Positions 36,552-48,187 of a stretch of 64,000 nucleotides of DNA are shown in pieces. The notes under the pieces are model-generated. The model was given only the letters and a program-made list of their open reading frames with translations. It was not told the DNA's origin and made no database searches. This DNA comes from Isoetes taiwanensis. Taxonomy: Eukaryota > Streptophyta > Lycopodiopsida > Isoetales > Isoetaceae. The DNA is taken from contig JAJEKV010000189.1 in the NCBI GenBank assembly GCA_021234155.1, positions 293,706 to 357,705 of the forward strand, written 5' to 3'. Both the position numbers and the translations under genes were made by a program. How positions within the stretch are numbered: position 1 is the stretch's first letter; every line of letters begins with the position of its first letter.

Positions 36552-37531
36552 ATATTTAGGGATCGAGTTTACTAATGATTACAAGTGGTCAATGGGAGTA
36601 GGGAAACGAGTGTCTGGAGGTCTCCGTGCTTTGTATTACTCCCTCAGTTTATGGCGCCAGAGAAACATTTGGAGTGGGTCTCTTAGGAGGCTTATGTTCA
36701 AAGTGATGGTGCAAACAGTTGTACTTTATGGTTGTCCAGCTTGGGGGCCAGGTTTGGCCAGGGCAAAGTGGCTAGAGATTGAGCAGTCGAAGAAGAGATT
36801 TACGGTGGAGGAGCCGGGGGGTAAAAGTGCAAACTCCCTATGAGATGCTACTAGCAGAGGCGGGGATTATATCCTTTGGAGGTAGAAGCATTGTTTCAAA
36901 CCCTAACCTATTACCGGAGGATACGTAGTATGGATGACATTAGGATACCTAGACGAGCCTTTGCTAGAATCCCGATTCTGGCGTCATGCGGTGGTATAGT
37001 CATCTTGTGGATTGGGTGACATTTTGGGGTATAGATCTCAATGATCTCCCGCACACGAATGTGGGGTTACGTGCATTTGTGATTGAGCGAGCATTACGGA
37101 AGATGTGGCCACGTGGTGATCTTGGGGTTAAAAAGAAATGTCTATAGGCAAGAAGTTAATGCGATGGTAATATACGAGGAGCAAGGCTACTTAAAGGCGG
37201 AGCTTAGCGGAAAAACGTCGGGTAATTGCTAAACTTAGGCTCAGTTCTCACTCTTTTACAGATTGAAAAAGGGGCGAGAGCAAAAGATTCCAAGAGAGAG
37301 CTGCGCTTTTGTCAATGTTGTTTTGAAGCACAAGTGGAGGATGAAGAACATGCATTGATTAGATGTTCGGCTTTCGATCATATTCGAGAAAGTCACAATA
37401 TTACATGTGGCTCTTTTTCAAATCTGTTAGATTTACCCCCATCCGAACTTGGAGCTTACCTATATGAATACTTGAAATCGAGAGATGAGCTATTAGCATT
37501 ATATAAAATGGCTGAAAATTTGCTCACCTAA
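36552..37531 (+). pseudogene. LINE C-terminal region with Cys/His motif
   Basis: After the RT stop, the text continues with KYLGIEFTND, GGLRALYYSLSLWRQRN and VMVQTVVLYGCPAWGPG at 36560-36760, then, after frame breaks, FCQCCFEAQVEDEEHALIRC at about 37305-37370. The last piece is the C-x2-C...H...C segment found at the end of many LINE second ORFs. A stop at 37529 is followed by the 3' UTR. Confidence 0.75.
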
Positions 37532-37886
37532 CGGTGAGCCCTTGTTGACTGAATATTGTTGTACTTTTTCGCTGATAGACCTGAGGGTCTGAAGGCGTGA
37601 CAATAATAATAATAATAATAATAATAATAATTTGTCCTAATGATTACACAACATATATTCATAGTTGCTTGCAATGGAAATAATTTGTTTGTCTTGATGT
37701 TATTGTGCTTTTTAGTAATTGATATTTAGACCCATAAAGTTTACTTATGTTTGCTTTAGTTAGGGCCCGAAGGGCCCAAAATTTTTTTTAGTATAACAAC
37801 CAACACATAACTACTATTAACATTAAATAACACAACCATTGGGTTCAACACATTTAAAATCCCCCTTAAACCCCCTTTGGTTTGGG

Positions 37887-38145
37887 TGCATATTCACACG
37901 GGGGGTGACGTAGGGCAGCGAGAGCCCTTATAATTATATTTTACACGTACAAAATCAACACCATATAGTATTTTGCTTGAAATCTTATAGTATTTTGCAA
38001 ATCTTGTTATACAGTATAGCAAACTTTGTACTTGCATACCCCACAAACGAGGAACTTTACGTACGGTGTAGATTAAGGAATAAGGGGTGAATATGCCTAT
38101 CCAACAGCTCTCGTTGCCCGAAGTCACCCCCCGTGTGAATATGCA
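37887..38145. mobile_element. 259-bp MITE-like element with ~40-bp TIRs
   Basis: TGCATATTCACACGGGGGGT at 37887 reads outward to inward and returns as its reverse complement ending at 38145; the arms agree over about 40 bp (through the GGGC-CGAGAGC part). The interior is AT-rich and non-coding. No target duplication is clear. Confidence 0.8.
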
Positions 38146-39920
38146 TAAATCACCTGTGGAGGTGACCGCTTTATAAATAGTTCCATAAATTCGGTTGAAC
38201 ATTCCCTACATACTCCAACAACATTTCTCTTGAGTTTTTGCCTATGACACATCATTGTTGCAATAAACATTCCTTAGAGATGTGCACCTATGTTTCAGAA
38301 TTTCTGTCTTAATTCCTATTCAAATCATGATTAAAAATCCCAGTAATATGTTCTCATTGCATGAAAAAAACATAGTGAAACCAAATTATTGATGAACTCA
38401 TACAATTGATCTGGCTATGGATGGTGTACTCCCATTTCCTAAGAGGCTCCATTATTGATAGTTCCATCGAATAACATCTCCATTGTTGTAGATACTTTCT
38501 ACTAATTGGGCTCAAAAGTATCATCTTTAAGTCGAATTGGGATCTGAAAGAATAACATTTCAAAGCTGTTAGAAGGTAAACTCCCACGGCGGCAACAATG
38601 GGCGATGGCAAAGATGGAGAGGAAGAGGAGGGAAGGGTGGTGTGGCGATGGCGTATCTTTACCAAATTTGACCGAGAGTTTACGAGGAAATAGGAGGTTT
38701 GGAGCGGGTCACCCGGATATCCTAGGGATATTCTAGCATATACCTAGGATATGCCAAAACCCATTAAACAAGGGTTTGCCCCTAGGGGCAACCAACAAAG
38801 GTTTGCCCCCTAGGGGCAACCCAACAAGCACAAGTAACTCTCTCTTTCGAATTTGCAAATAAGTCTCAATGTTGAGCACAAATAAGTCTCTTTTTTAGTC
38901 CGCTCTTTGCCTGGTTTTTCTCCTTATATTAATAGACCTCAACTGTGTTTTGCTATTGGTGGACACCAGCTTCCAACGACACTCTGAGGTGTTTCCTGCT
39001 GCATCACTAGAATAGACTATGGTGCTCTAACTCCGGCAAGGGCTTTCAATCTTTGTTTTGGCATGCGACCTCCTTTCAGGGTCGATGGAGTTGTTGGTAC
39101 GTTTTCTGCTTATGTTGTTGATTACTTCGTTTTTCTTTCCAAGGCTCATTTTTGTAAAGACGTAGACTAGGTTTTTTGCATTTGCAGTGTTACAAAAATA
39201 TGGATTCATTCACCTCGAAATAGTGCACCAAGTTTTGCTCGTAGTACATGTTTACCTCTTGGCACCATATGGATTCAATATTAGATTGCTGCATTAGGTG
39301 TCACATACTTTCATTCTAGACGGGAGAGCATTGCCATAAAAGATAACATCATCAACTAGACCAGATCTTATTCTACTTAGAAGGTGTTGGGAGTTGTCGC
39401 TAGGGCTAGGAAAGGAACACTTTTCATGAGTAATATGTGGAGCTTATCTTGGCAAAGATGTAAACTAACTAAAAGCCTATTGGATGTGACCATGCGATTT
39501 AGACCATTGGATGTGGCTTTGAAACTGGTCGAGGATTTGGAAGTATGCTTTGGTGCTTTGGTTAGGCTTCCATCGTAAATTTTAAGTTTGTACATTTAAC
39601 AGGCACAATTACATATTCCTATAAAGAAGGAGGTGTTTATAGTCTTTAGACAATGAAATGCACCATTTATGAATCATCATTGCATGTGTACTGACTGTAT
39701 TATAATATAACATCTCAAAGGCTGCCTAAATCAGACCAGTATCAAATAATAGTTACATAATACATTACACAAAAAACAAACAAAATCTTCTAGAAGATCT
39801 CATGTTATTAACATTAGACTCCAATGGTTATATTATACAAGAAATTTATCGCGGCGGCCAAGGCTGCCGCGAACATTTCTCTTTACCGACTTGGTGTCAG
39901 TCGAAGCCCAAGTAATATGA
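38146..39920. other. Intergenic, with two palindromes
   Basis: No gene is seen. Two near-identical palindromes, TTGCCCCTAGGGGCAA (38776-38791) and a 17-bp version (38803-38819), stand 27 bp apart. Confidence 0.5.
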
Positions 39921-40200
39921 AGGGCATTAAAAAAATAAAAAATTTCCACTCAACAATTCATTGATTAGTCATGTTAACTAGTCCAATAGCTAAAAGGCAT
40001 AGTCACCTCAACGGACGCGGAGGCGTGGTTGACCCTCCCGGAATGCAGGGTAAACGGAAACGCGGAGGCGTGGTTGACCCTGCCGAAATGCAGGGTAAAC
40101 GATGGAGGGCATTAAAAAAATAAAAATTTTCCACTCAACAATTCATTTATTAGTCATGTTAACTAGTCCAATAGCTAAAAGGCATAGTCACCTCGACGGA
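39921..40200. repeat. 95-bp direct repeat flanking a doubled 43-bp unit
   Basis: AGGGCATTAAAAAAATAAAA starts at 39921 and 40106, each copy running about 95 bp through TAGTCATGTTAACTAGTCC. Between them, CGCGGAGGCGTGGTTGACCC followed by a GCAGGGTAAACG phrase occurs twice (about 40016 and 40060). Confidence 0.88.
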
Positions 40201-41632
40201 ATCACCAAAACCGGGATAAGTCCTTTGAATGTGTACACACTCAAAGGACTCATAAAAAAAAGCCCTCAAAGGACTATAAGAATGAGCCCATCTACAGACT
40301 ATTAGATTATGATAATTTAATATACATTATTACCTTATAAAGAAGAACATGACATTTTCAACGTCACTAGACCATGCACACAGAACACCAACATTGAATA
40401 TGGGTCCTGCCCCCATTCATTCACCTTAGAGAACATCATGTTGATGTTGGAAACCAAAACACTTACTTTTTAACTATGTCTGACTGTGGTACTCATAATA
40501 TATAGATTATAGAATGGTGTGAGAATGTCAGCTTGCTCATCTAGAGTAAAAACCCCAGTATTCACACTTTCTAAAAGTGTCCCAATTATATCTTCAAATC
40601 TCTGGATGCATTGTTTCAATGAGTTCCCCATACTCCGTTGCTACACTTGAATATATCTCAAATGGTAAGCAAATGATAGTAAAAGTTCCAAACTCCATAT
40701 CTTTATGGACGACCAAAATTGGAACCTCAAGCTACACTTGTATACAACACATACCTATATAATGCTTATATGAGCTTCAAAAGCACATTTCTTCTGAGAA
40801 AATAGCAGCGCCAAAAGCTCTACTAGAACCTTTGTTCCTCTGGCATCCCCATAGGCAGCAACAGCAACAACCTCATGGGATCGCTTGTGAGCAAGAGTCA
40901 CATGAGCTTCCTTTAGCTGTAGTTATTTGTCACCAAAAAATTCTCACTTGCTTATTGGAATTTGAAACCTGTCAGGCAGCTCATAGGAAGCAGATTCAAA
41001 TTCAAACTCAGCCAATAAGTTGAGTGACCAAAAAGACTTTCCTATACCTTATTTAAAACACTAATTACGTCCTGCTGAATTTGCAAAAAATATGCTGAAT
41101 TTGCAAAAAATACTTGTTTGAGTTTCTTTTCCCATATTGCCCATTCATTTCTGAAACTTCCTTTCAAAGGCTCTTCCCTGAAACATTCAGGGAAGTAAAC
41201 ATGGACTAATTAATATGTATTGGAGAGATGGCAAATTTGTTCTATTTTTCATACTTTCCATGCTTCGCGCTATGTAGTTTATATGAAGTCAATCCCTCCT
41301 TCAGTGCATCTCTTATAGCTGTTGGCATTGGCTGTCTGAAATAGAGAAACATGGCTAAGGAAAAATGAAAAAGAGAAGTGAGAATTCGTTTGCTTTGACA
41401 TGCATTTACTCTTGCATAGTATGCACAGTAATGAAATCTCTTTAGGAAAGGAAAGGTGGGGCATGAGGAGAACCAACCTTTGCGATTTCAGGACCGACAT
41501 TCTGACTATGTGCCCAAAACGTATTTTCAGTGCAACTTCAAATTCTTTCCGATCCTGCATTCAAATCACAGAGAACCTTTTTAATGTAATGGCATGCAAA
41601 GAAAACAAATGCTGGAGAAGTTTCTTTGCAAC
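40201..41632. other. Mostly intergenic, with exon-like blocks on the minus strand
   Basis: An open minus-strand block bounded by a CTACAG acceptor near 40917 reads through LKEAHVTLAHKRSHEVVAVAAYG to about 40800. Another at about 41555-41480 reads DRKEFEVALKIRFGHIVRM before a GTTGGT donor. Neither is a family I recognise. They may be remnants of one minus-strand gene together with the ascorbate-peroxidase-like exon to the right. Confidence 0.3.
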
Positions 41633-41690
41633 CTAGCTCAGAAAGTTTCTTGTGAGACTCTGCATAGTCCTTGAAAAATATTTCTTCATC
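41633..41690 (-). pseudogene. Ascorbate peroxidase C-terminal exon fragment
   Basis: After a TATGCAG acceptor, the minus strand reads DEEIFFKDYAESHKKLSELG. This is the hallmark last-helix phrase of plant ascorbate peroxidases, nearest to the peroxisomal and cytosolic forms that use ascorbate to remove hydrogen peroxide. The exon break just before DEE is plausible for the family. The haem-binding and catalytic exons that should lie upstream (above 41760) are not found, so I take this as an orphan exon, copied or left behind. The frame runs on past SELG into unrelated residues. Confidence 0.62.
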
Positions 41691-42560
41691 CTGCATATGC
41701 CTCCTCCTTGGTTGTCTAAAGAGGTTGTTGCAGCTTTACAGGCTTTTGCGGTGTATGTGACCACAGTATTTGGGGACTTCTTTTGAAAATGGCTAGGGAA
41801 GGAGCAGGCCAAATTCTGATTTGAATGACCTGCATAATTTTAATTAGCAGTTTCAAACGGCAGTGAGCATGTTTATCTACGCCACCGGGCAATTGGCCGG
41901 AAGGTTAGATATATTTACGGATTTCACAAATATTACTATGAATTTGTCTACATTAGAATCCATCACCCATTTACAGGTTTCAAACACCCATACTACAAAT
42001 ATTGAACTACAAATATTGAAGAACAAAGATAGAAAGCTTCTTTGGAACATGACCAAAGACAAATCATTGCGAACACCAAGCACATTGCCATACACCTAAT
42101 ATATAGAATGGCCCAATTTTAGAGCAAGCAAAGCGGCAGAACTCTAGGCTTTTATATCCGCATGCTTCATGAATGTGTGGCGGAGCTGCTTCAAAAATGC
42201 GGGAATGGCGACAACAACAGAGGCCGGGGGGCTAGCAAGTAGCAAATAACATGCATTTGACAGCTTAGAAGCCGGAACACGCAGCCATAGCGGGGCCGGA
42301 GCCCTGTCGCCATTCCCATCCGGCAAAAGCTGTCCCTGTTACATAGCTACCGGTTTGTCACAAAACCTATTTTCGTCATTTTTACTTTCCCTACCCCCGG
42401 AAAATACGTGGCGATTTTAGGAGCAAGCATCGACCCTCTAATATGCCTAAAGCATCTTGCCCATGAGAGTTATATATGTTAAGATATATAGGAAAACGAG
42501 GATAATGTTCAAAGAAATGTGCATTAAAATGTTAAACGTCTTTGTATCCATTTTCCCCTC
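41691..42560. other. Intergenic, no gene recognised
   Basis: No coding motif is visible. A direct repeat of ACTACAAATATTGAA occurs near 41993-42020. Confidence 0.4.
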
Positions 42561-43998
42561 GGCTTACTGAGCATGGGGGGATGGCATACAGCTTTTGCAC
42601 CAGGTCATCCGCCAGCTCATTTATGCGGACGATGTTGACCTTCTGGCCCACACCCCAGAAGCTATGCAGTCTCATCTGGATGCCCTAGACACATTCTGCC
42701 AGGCTACAGACATGCGCGTGAATCTGGCCAAGACCAGGGTGGTTCTCATATCCTCTTCACGCCACCCCACGCCTCCTGCACTCACATATCGAGGACAGCC
42801 TGTGGAGGTCACGCCCACCTACAAGTACCTAGGGGTGGAGTTCCCCTCCTCGCTCTGTTGGGAGACGTCCATCCGCTTGCGAGTGATGTTGTTGGAAAAG
42901 CGCTTTATGCCATCGTGAGACAATAGTCACCAGGCAGAGCTCTATGATTGGGGCCATCAGTCACATCTGTTTGAGCGTTAGTCGAGCCCCGTCCTTCAGA
43001 CGCGATTGAGAGTTTGGGGTCCTATTGCCTCTTTCGCTTAATTCGGAATGACTTGGAGCAGTGCATGTTTTGGCACCCGCACTTGGGTGAAACCTTCGCC
43101 CCCCATCGATTTCGGCCGCAGAATGATTCTGCCGCCTGGCAGCCCTGATAGACACATCGCTCACTTTGTAGTGGTTAATATGGGTGATGCTTCTGGCCCC
43201 GCACCTGGCTTACGCTCGCGGGTAATGGACCCCGCAGCGGCTCAGAACTGGTGGGGTAAGAGAGATCGATGGTTCGCCGGATAGAACGCGGGCAGGAGAA
43301 CCTGATGCGTCGCGGTGGACCACAGGCCGATCGTGATGACTTCTTTGAGGGAATACGGGCGGCGCTTGTTGGAGGCTCGCGTTCGACCCCGACGCTCTAG
43401 AGCAGGTCAAAACGACCATTATAAGGGAGCTTATCCGGGGCCGCGACTCTACGCATTTCCAAATTACCGAAAAAAGCGGAATTTATTGCCTCTATTCGCG
43501 ATAGTGCCCACCATCTCCGCAGACGCCCAGGCGGTGGATTGGGAAGCCCGCCAGACAAGCTCTGTCGTCTTTGTCAAACGGGTGCCATTGAGGATGAGTC
43601 TCACACTTTCCAAAGTTGTCCAGATTCCGGTCGATCCGGGCGATATCGTCCTTAATGCGGCCGACTTGCCCCTACATTTGTTGATGAACACACCGTCGGA
43701 TGTGCCCTTGCATTGTACATTCGGGGAGGTCTTGGACACTGAGCCCACCTTTGCCCCCCACGGGCTGCTCACTGATCAGGCACTATGGGTACGGTACATG
43801 AGTGTATATATTTGTGTGTTTTTGTATTTCAGATATTGGAACGGTTTGTCGGCATTCTTGTCCCGCAGTTTTCCCTCGAAAACCCTTTGGGGCGGGGTTT
43901 TTAATCCGGGTAGTAATCCAGCTTGCCGCTTTACAGATTGGGTCCCATAGACCGATTGGTCTCCGTGGACGATAAAAATACCTTCCTTCCTTCCTTTT
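42560..43998 (+). mobile_element. 5'-truncated LINE of a second type
   Basis: It opens in the middle of a reverse transcriptase: RQLIYADDVDLLAHTPEAM, NLAKTRVVLISS and TYKYLGVEF at 42595-42860. RT-downstream text follows in several frames. A zinc-binding tail reading LCRLCQTGAIEDESHTFQSC lies at 43565-43625. The sequence is clearly more GC-rich than its surroundings. A CCTT microsatellite at 43979-43994 may be its 3' tail. The wording differs from the other two LINEs, so it belongs to a different lineage. Truncation at the 5' side is usual for LINE insertions. No target duplication was found. Confidence 0.82.
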
Positions 43999-44689
43999 CT
44001 AAAACAAGAATGTTCATTTAGATATTACTTTCTTGATGTTGGTGCTTACTTGATCACCCAAGGCAACGTGTATTGATCTCTCTGCTGCTTCTGGGTTGTA
44101 AGACTTAGGAATTATGTAATAAACATATGTTTAACAACATGGGACTTTTTTTATGCTCTCAAAGTCGCATGGAAGGTTTGAGCGTATAACCTTCAGAGTC
44201 AAGCTGAATTGTAGCTTCCCGACTCAAAGTAGAGTCAAAGTACCACTTCGCAATATTCATCCTTACAATAGTTGTGAAGCACTGATGTATGCTACCAAGG
44301 GTAACAATATGGTACTTGGGTCGCCAAATTTGGCGTTGCGTTATTGTGGTGATGCCATGTGGCATAGCATTCCATTGCAGAAGGGCATCTTAGGTCGGCC
44401 ATTCTGCATCTCCAGTTTCCAGCAGGTTACTTTTATTTTTTCTTTCGATTGATTCTTTACAGGGCCATAGCTTGAATCCGGCCCTGTCACAGCTTGTTTA
44501 CCTTGTCAGAATAGCAGTAGCCTTAGCTTAACCATATCTATAGTTCTGAATCTCTCTTTTTTTGCTGCAGAAAAGGGAAGAAGAAGAAAGGGTCTCGATC
44601 TAAGAAGTAGGGCTAGCACAAAACCTGGAAGCACAGACCTTATATCGGCTAAAAACCAGAGCTTTGGGCACAGAAGGAAGACAATAGCA
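43999..44689. other. Intergenic, no gene recognised
   Basis: An open frame at 44153-44452 (+) shows no recognisable domain. Confidence 0.4.
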
Positions 44690-44832
44690 TAGAAGAAAGC
44701 TGATGCAGAAAAAAGCCAGAAGAATGCCGATGCAAAAGAGGATAGCACAGAAGAAAGCCGATGAAGAAGAAAGCTAAAAGAAAGCCGATGCAGAAGAGGA
44801 TAACACATAAGAAAATCGATGTAGAAGAAAGA
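44690..44832 (+). repeat. Minisatellite of GAAGAAAGCCGATGCA words
   Basis: About six imperfect copies of AGAAGAAAGCCGATGCAGAA with intervening GAGGATAGCACA words. Confidence 0.75.
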
Positions 44833-45022
44833 GAAGAAAGTCGCTACAGAAGAAATCATACTATTTCGTCTCACAAAACCCCATTGCTGCAGAACTTCAT
44901 TTACAAAACCATCCTCTTTCATCTCACAAAACCCCATCTGCATCACCTAGGCTGCACCTCTGCCCGCCATCGCTGGAGGAGGAAGGGGGAAGGAAATTTT
45001 GGCTTCCCAGGTACCATATTGT

Positions 45023-45140
45023 CAGTTCAAGGCATATGGTCTGCCATTCTGGCGTGGCCGGTGACCTGCTCCCGGCTAACGCCGGTCGCAGGACCCCACC
45101 GGTCCATGCTGGAATGGCATCCCATATGCTTTGAACTGGT
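45023..45140. repeat. Imperfect 118-bp palindrome
   Basis: CAGTTCAAGGCATATGG with TGCCATTC at the left is answered at the right by GAATGGCA with CCATATGCTTTGAACTGG. The GC-rich centre contains a smaller CCGGTGACC/GGTC...CCGG fold. Confidence 0.8.
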
Positions 45141-45194
45141 ACTTGATGTTATAGATAAACGCATATGATATTTTATAAGCAACTTATAAATATG

Positions 45195-45305
45195 ATCCCA
45201 TCGATCCGAGACATCGGATCGCCATTCTAGAATGGGACGAGCATGCATGTTTTGCATGCATGCGCGCGATGCCCGCTTTGGTTGGGAGTTCGCTATTTTA
45301 GGCGT
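45195..45305. repeat. Palindrome-rich repeat, copy 1
   Basis: About 110 bp containing three palindromes in a row: CGATCCGA-GACA-TCGGATCG, ATTCTAGAAT and GCATGCATG-TTT-TGCATGCATGC. The first 69 bp are identical to copy 2, exactly 350 bp downstream. Confidence 0.9.
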
Positions 45306-45544
45306 TTTACGCCGACTTCGCCGGCGCTTCCCTCTTCTCTCCAGCAGTACCTTATTCTCTTTGAATTGTTTCCATGCGGGGAGGGGCTTCTTCCCCCTAA
45401 TTTGGCCATTTTACGTTTCTTTCATGCTGTCCTTTCACCGCCTTTAGCCTTCATCCATCCCGTGACCTTCCCGCTCGATCCTAGTTTGTTAAGGGTCCTT
45501 TGGTATTCCCGGTTTATTTGGTTTCATGCGAGTCCCATTCTAGA

Positions 45545-45660
45545 ATCCCATCGATCCGAGACATCGGATCGCCATTCTAGAATGGGACGAGCATGCATGT
45601 TTTGCATGCATGCGGCGGCTGTCGCCCGCTTTGGTTGGGAGTTCGCTATTTTGAGGCGCC
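45545..45660. repeat. Palindrome-rich repeat, copy 2
   Basis: Second copy of the unit at 45195. It adds a few bases (CGGCTGTCG) after the third palindrome and then rejoins GCCCGCTTTGGTTGGGAGTT. It is preceded by CGAGTCCCATTCTAGAAT, a word that returns as CGAGTCCCATTCCAGAAT at about 46182. Confidence 0.9.
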
Positions 45661-47640
45661 ATTTCGCCACTTCCGACTTCTCATCGGCTTCCTCTTCTCT
45701 CTAGCACCTTATTCTCTTTGAACCCACCTCCCCCTTCTTTGTTATTGTATTTTTTATCGCGTGGCACGCTACAGAATCAGCCCCCTCCACTCGGGAGGTT
45801 TGTTTTGTCTTGTTGTTTTGTTGGTGATGTGCGGTGCATGTGTTAGCGGCGACATCTGCTTCGACTTTTCCATTCGGTGGGTTTTGGGCCGATTTTTTAT
45901 GCCTTACGCTTGTCCAAGCCCCTTGCGAAGGCTTATCACTAGGGTTTTTCCTCGAAAACCCGAAAGGGAGGGGTTTTTTAATCCCGTGATAAAGCTTCGG
46001 TACACTAGCCAGTCTCTTTTAGCATTGTATTTTGTTGGGGTCCAAATGATATAATTGGATTTTCCCTTTATTTTTTATGGGTAGTTCGATGTATGCGGCT
46101 ACCCACTATCCACCATTGTAGAAAATCACTTTGAGATGAATGAGAAGCAAGTCTAAGTCGGGCGGTTTGTTGGTTTCATCACGAGTCCCATTCCAGAATG
46201 ACTTCCATAAACCCGCAATATTGAGTTTTTCTATTTTGGGTTGGGGGAGGAGGGGAGGGAGGAGGGCTTCTCGCAATGGTTGGGACTATGATTTTGGTAT
46301 CTTGTTTGTATGAAACGGGTATATTTTCCGTTTATGGCTGGAAGTACTCAAATTGAACATCGGGATGTGGTGTCGCATGGAAGAGATTCAAAATTTTGCC
46401 CAATTCAAAATTGGGCGAAAGTGGGTCGGATCGATGCTTAGCGGTTGCACAAGCTTGAGGCTTCAAAAATGCTTTCTTTCTTTGTTTTCGTTGCTCTCTT
46501 TAATTCATTCGTTGCCAAAGTGAGGGGCCTAGTGTGGCCGGTGTTTCATTCCGGCATTCTGATTGCTTTTGCAAAGCGATTAGCAAAGGATTGATTCCAG
46601 CAAGTAGGAGCTTAGGATATGCTTCATGCTAACCATTATATGTTTGATCAACACCTTAGGAAATGGGGTGGTTTTTAATTCACATACTCAAAAGCATGTG
46701 GGCGACACATGTGCTGCATATGCCCTTCATTGCCCTTCAACCATTGCCCTTCCCATAGCCCTTCATTGCCCTTCAAAAAATCATGAGTGTTCTCTATTAT
46801 ATAAACGATATAATTAGCATATTAGTGATGCAAATGATGATGACATAAATTATTTGGTGAAGGTGCTTGTATGTGCTGTGATGGTACCCAATGGCATGAC
46901 AATTTTTTTCCAAAAAGATGGTAGCCGTCCATCTGATATCATATCCAGGATATGCTCCGGATCCATGGCTACCATTTAACACCACCAGAATAACCCATAA
47001 AGATAGTAAATAGAGTGGTGTACCCTTATTTGGAACAACTTATTGAATACAATGACTTCCATAATATGCACATTCTCAAAGTGGTATTGCATGAGCGAAG
47101 CAATAAGGTTTGCTAATTGATGAAACCGTAAGTTCATAAGGTTTCAGTTAATATGCTATGAGACCATGACACGTGAAGCTTGGGGTATCATGCTGTGAAG
47201 GGTCGTGATAGCTGTCAAAAAGAAAAGTGACTATAAATTTTAAATCCATTGTTCCTTCCACCCATGTAGAATATTCTATTCAATGAATTCGAGATTGAAA
47301 TACATTATTGATTTTGAGCTGAGATATTTGCTTTGTCAAGGATGGCATTCTATTTATCAATTGCTGTTCAATATACCTATCTACATAGAAACATGACCTG
47401 TCACTAGATTATAACTGAAGCTTCCCCAGTTCTCTTTCATGACCGGAATGATCTAGTTAATGTTATTCGTATGATACTAGCCATAGTAGTTCCACAACTA
47501 ATGGAATTAATGAATTTAAATTGATATATTTTTTTTTATTTAGCAGAATGATGAAATATGTTACGACATATATGGTATATGTTAACATATATAAACACGA
47601 AAATTAATATGTCCTACAATGCATGTTCCCGTTTTAAAAT
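45661..47640. other. Intergenic with a short TTGCCCTTCA repeat
   Basis: No gene is recognised. TTGCCCTTCA and CATAGCCCTTCA words recur four to five times at about 46722-46785. Confidence 0.45.
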
Positions 47641-48187
47641 CCTCTATAATATTCAAAGACATTCTATTTGGATGGTTTGCACGCTTTCAAAAACACCTTC
47701 TAGTAGGATATTCTAAGACTATCTAGAACATTATAGAACTTTCTAGAACATTCTACAACACCTTAATAAAAAAGCTTTCTATTTATAGATTAAGGTGCTT
47801 ATCCACAAGCATGTAAAACGTTTTAAAATATTCTATTTTGGTTCTTTACACATACTACAACATTCCAAAATATTTTATTTTGGCTCTCATGCACATCTAG
47901 AACAATAGAAAATTTTCTAAAACTATCTAAACCATTATAGAACATTCTATTTTGACTTTCACAAATTAAAAAAAAAAAGGAACTTTTTATTTTTAGGTGC
48001 TTACCCACGACTATCTACAATATTCTAGAACAATCAAGAATATTCTAGAATATTTTAGAACTTCCTAGAACTAAGATTCCCCTGGGTTATGTAAGAATTT
48101 ATGAAGATTCTTTTAGATTCCTTTAGATTCCCTTAGACTCCTCTAGATTTTATGCGATTGTCCTTGGTTCCCTTACATTATATGAGA
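47641..48187. repeat. AT-rich array of CTAGAACATTCTAGAA and AGATTCCCTTAG words, left part
   Basis: Short words TTCTAGAACATT and, near the right end, TTTAGATTCCCTTAGA repeat with many variants. The same array resumes after the Helitron-like element at 50067, so that element split it. A small related patch lies at 57955-58010. Confidence 0.75.

Larger units (their letters stand above)
33578..37681 (+). mobile_element. Near full-length LINE with 50-bp target site duplication
   Basis: Direct repeats of 50 bp (33578-33627 and 37632-37681, TTGTCCTAATGATTACACAA..., four mismatches) bracket a 4.0-kb non-LTR retrotransposon. The order is a coiled-coil ORF1 remnant, an apurinic-type endonuclease, reverse transcriptase with YADD, a C-terminal Cys/His segment, a short GACCTGAGGGTC fold and an (ATA)n tail at 37602-37631. 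Target-primed reverse transcription explains both the tail and the flanking duplication. At least three frame breaks in the second ORF show that it no longer moves. Confidence 0.93.

Noticed and set aside
43315-43950. 211-codon + strand frame with an Arg/Pro-rich start
   Set aside because: It overlaps the decayed C-terminal part of the truncated LINE, whose zinc-binding phrase is in another frame.
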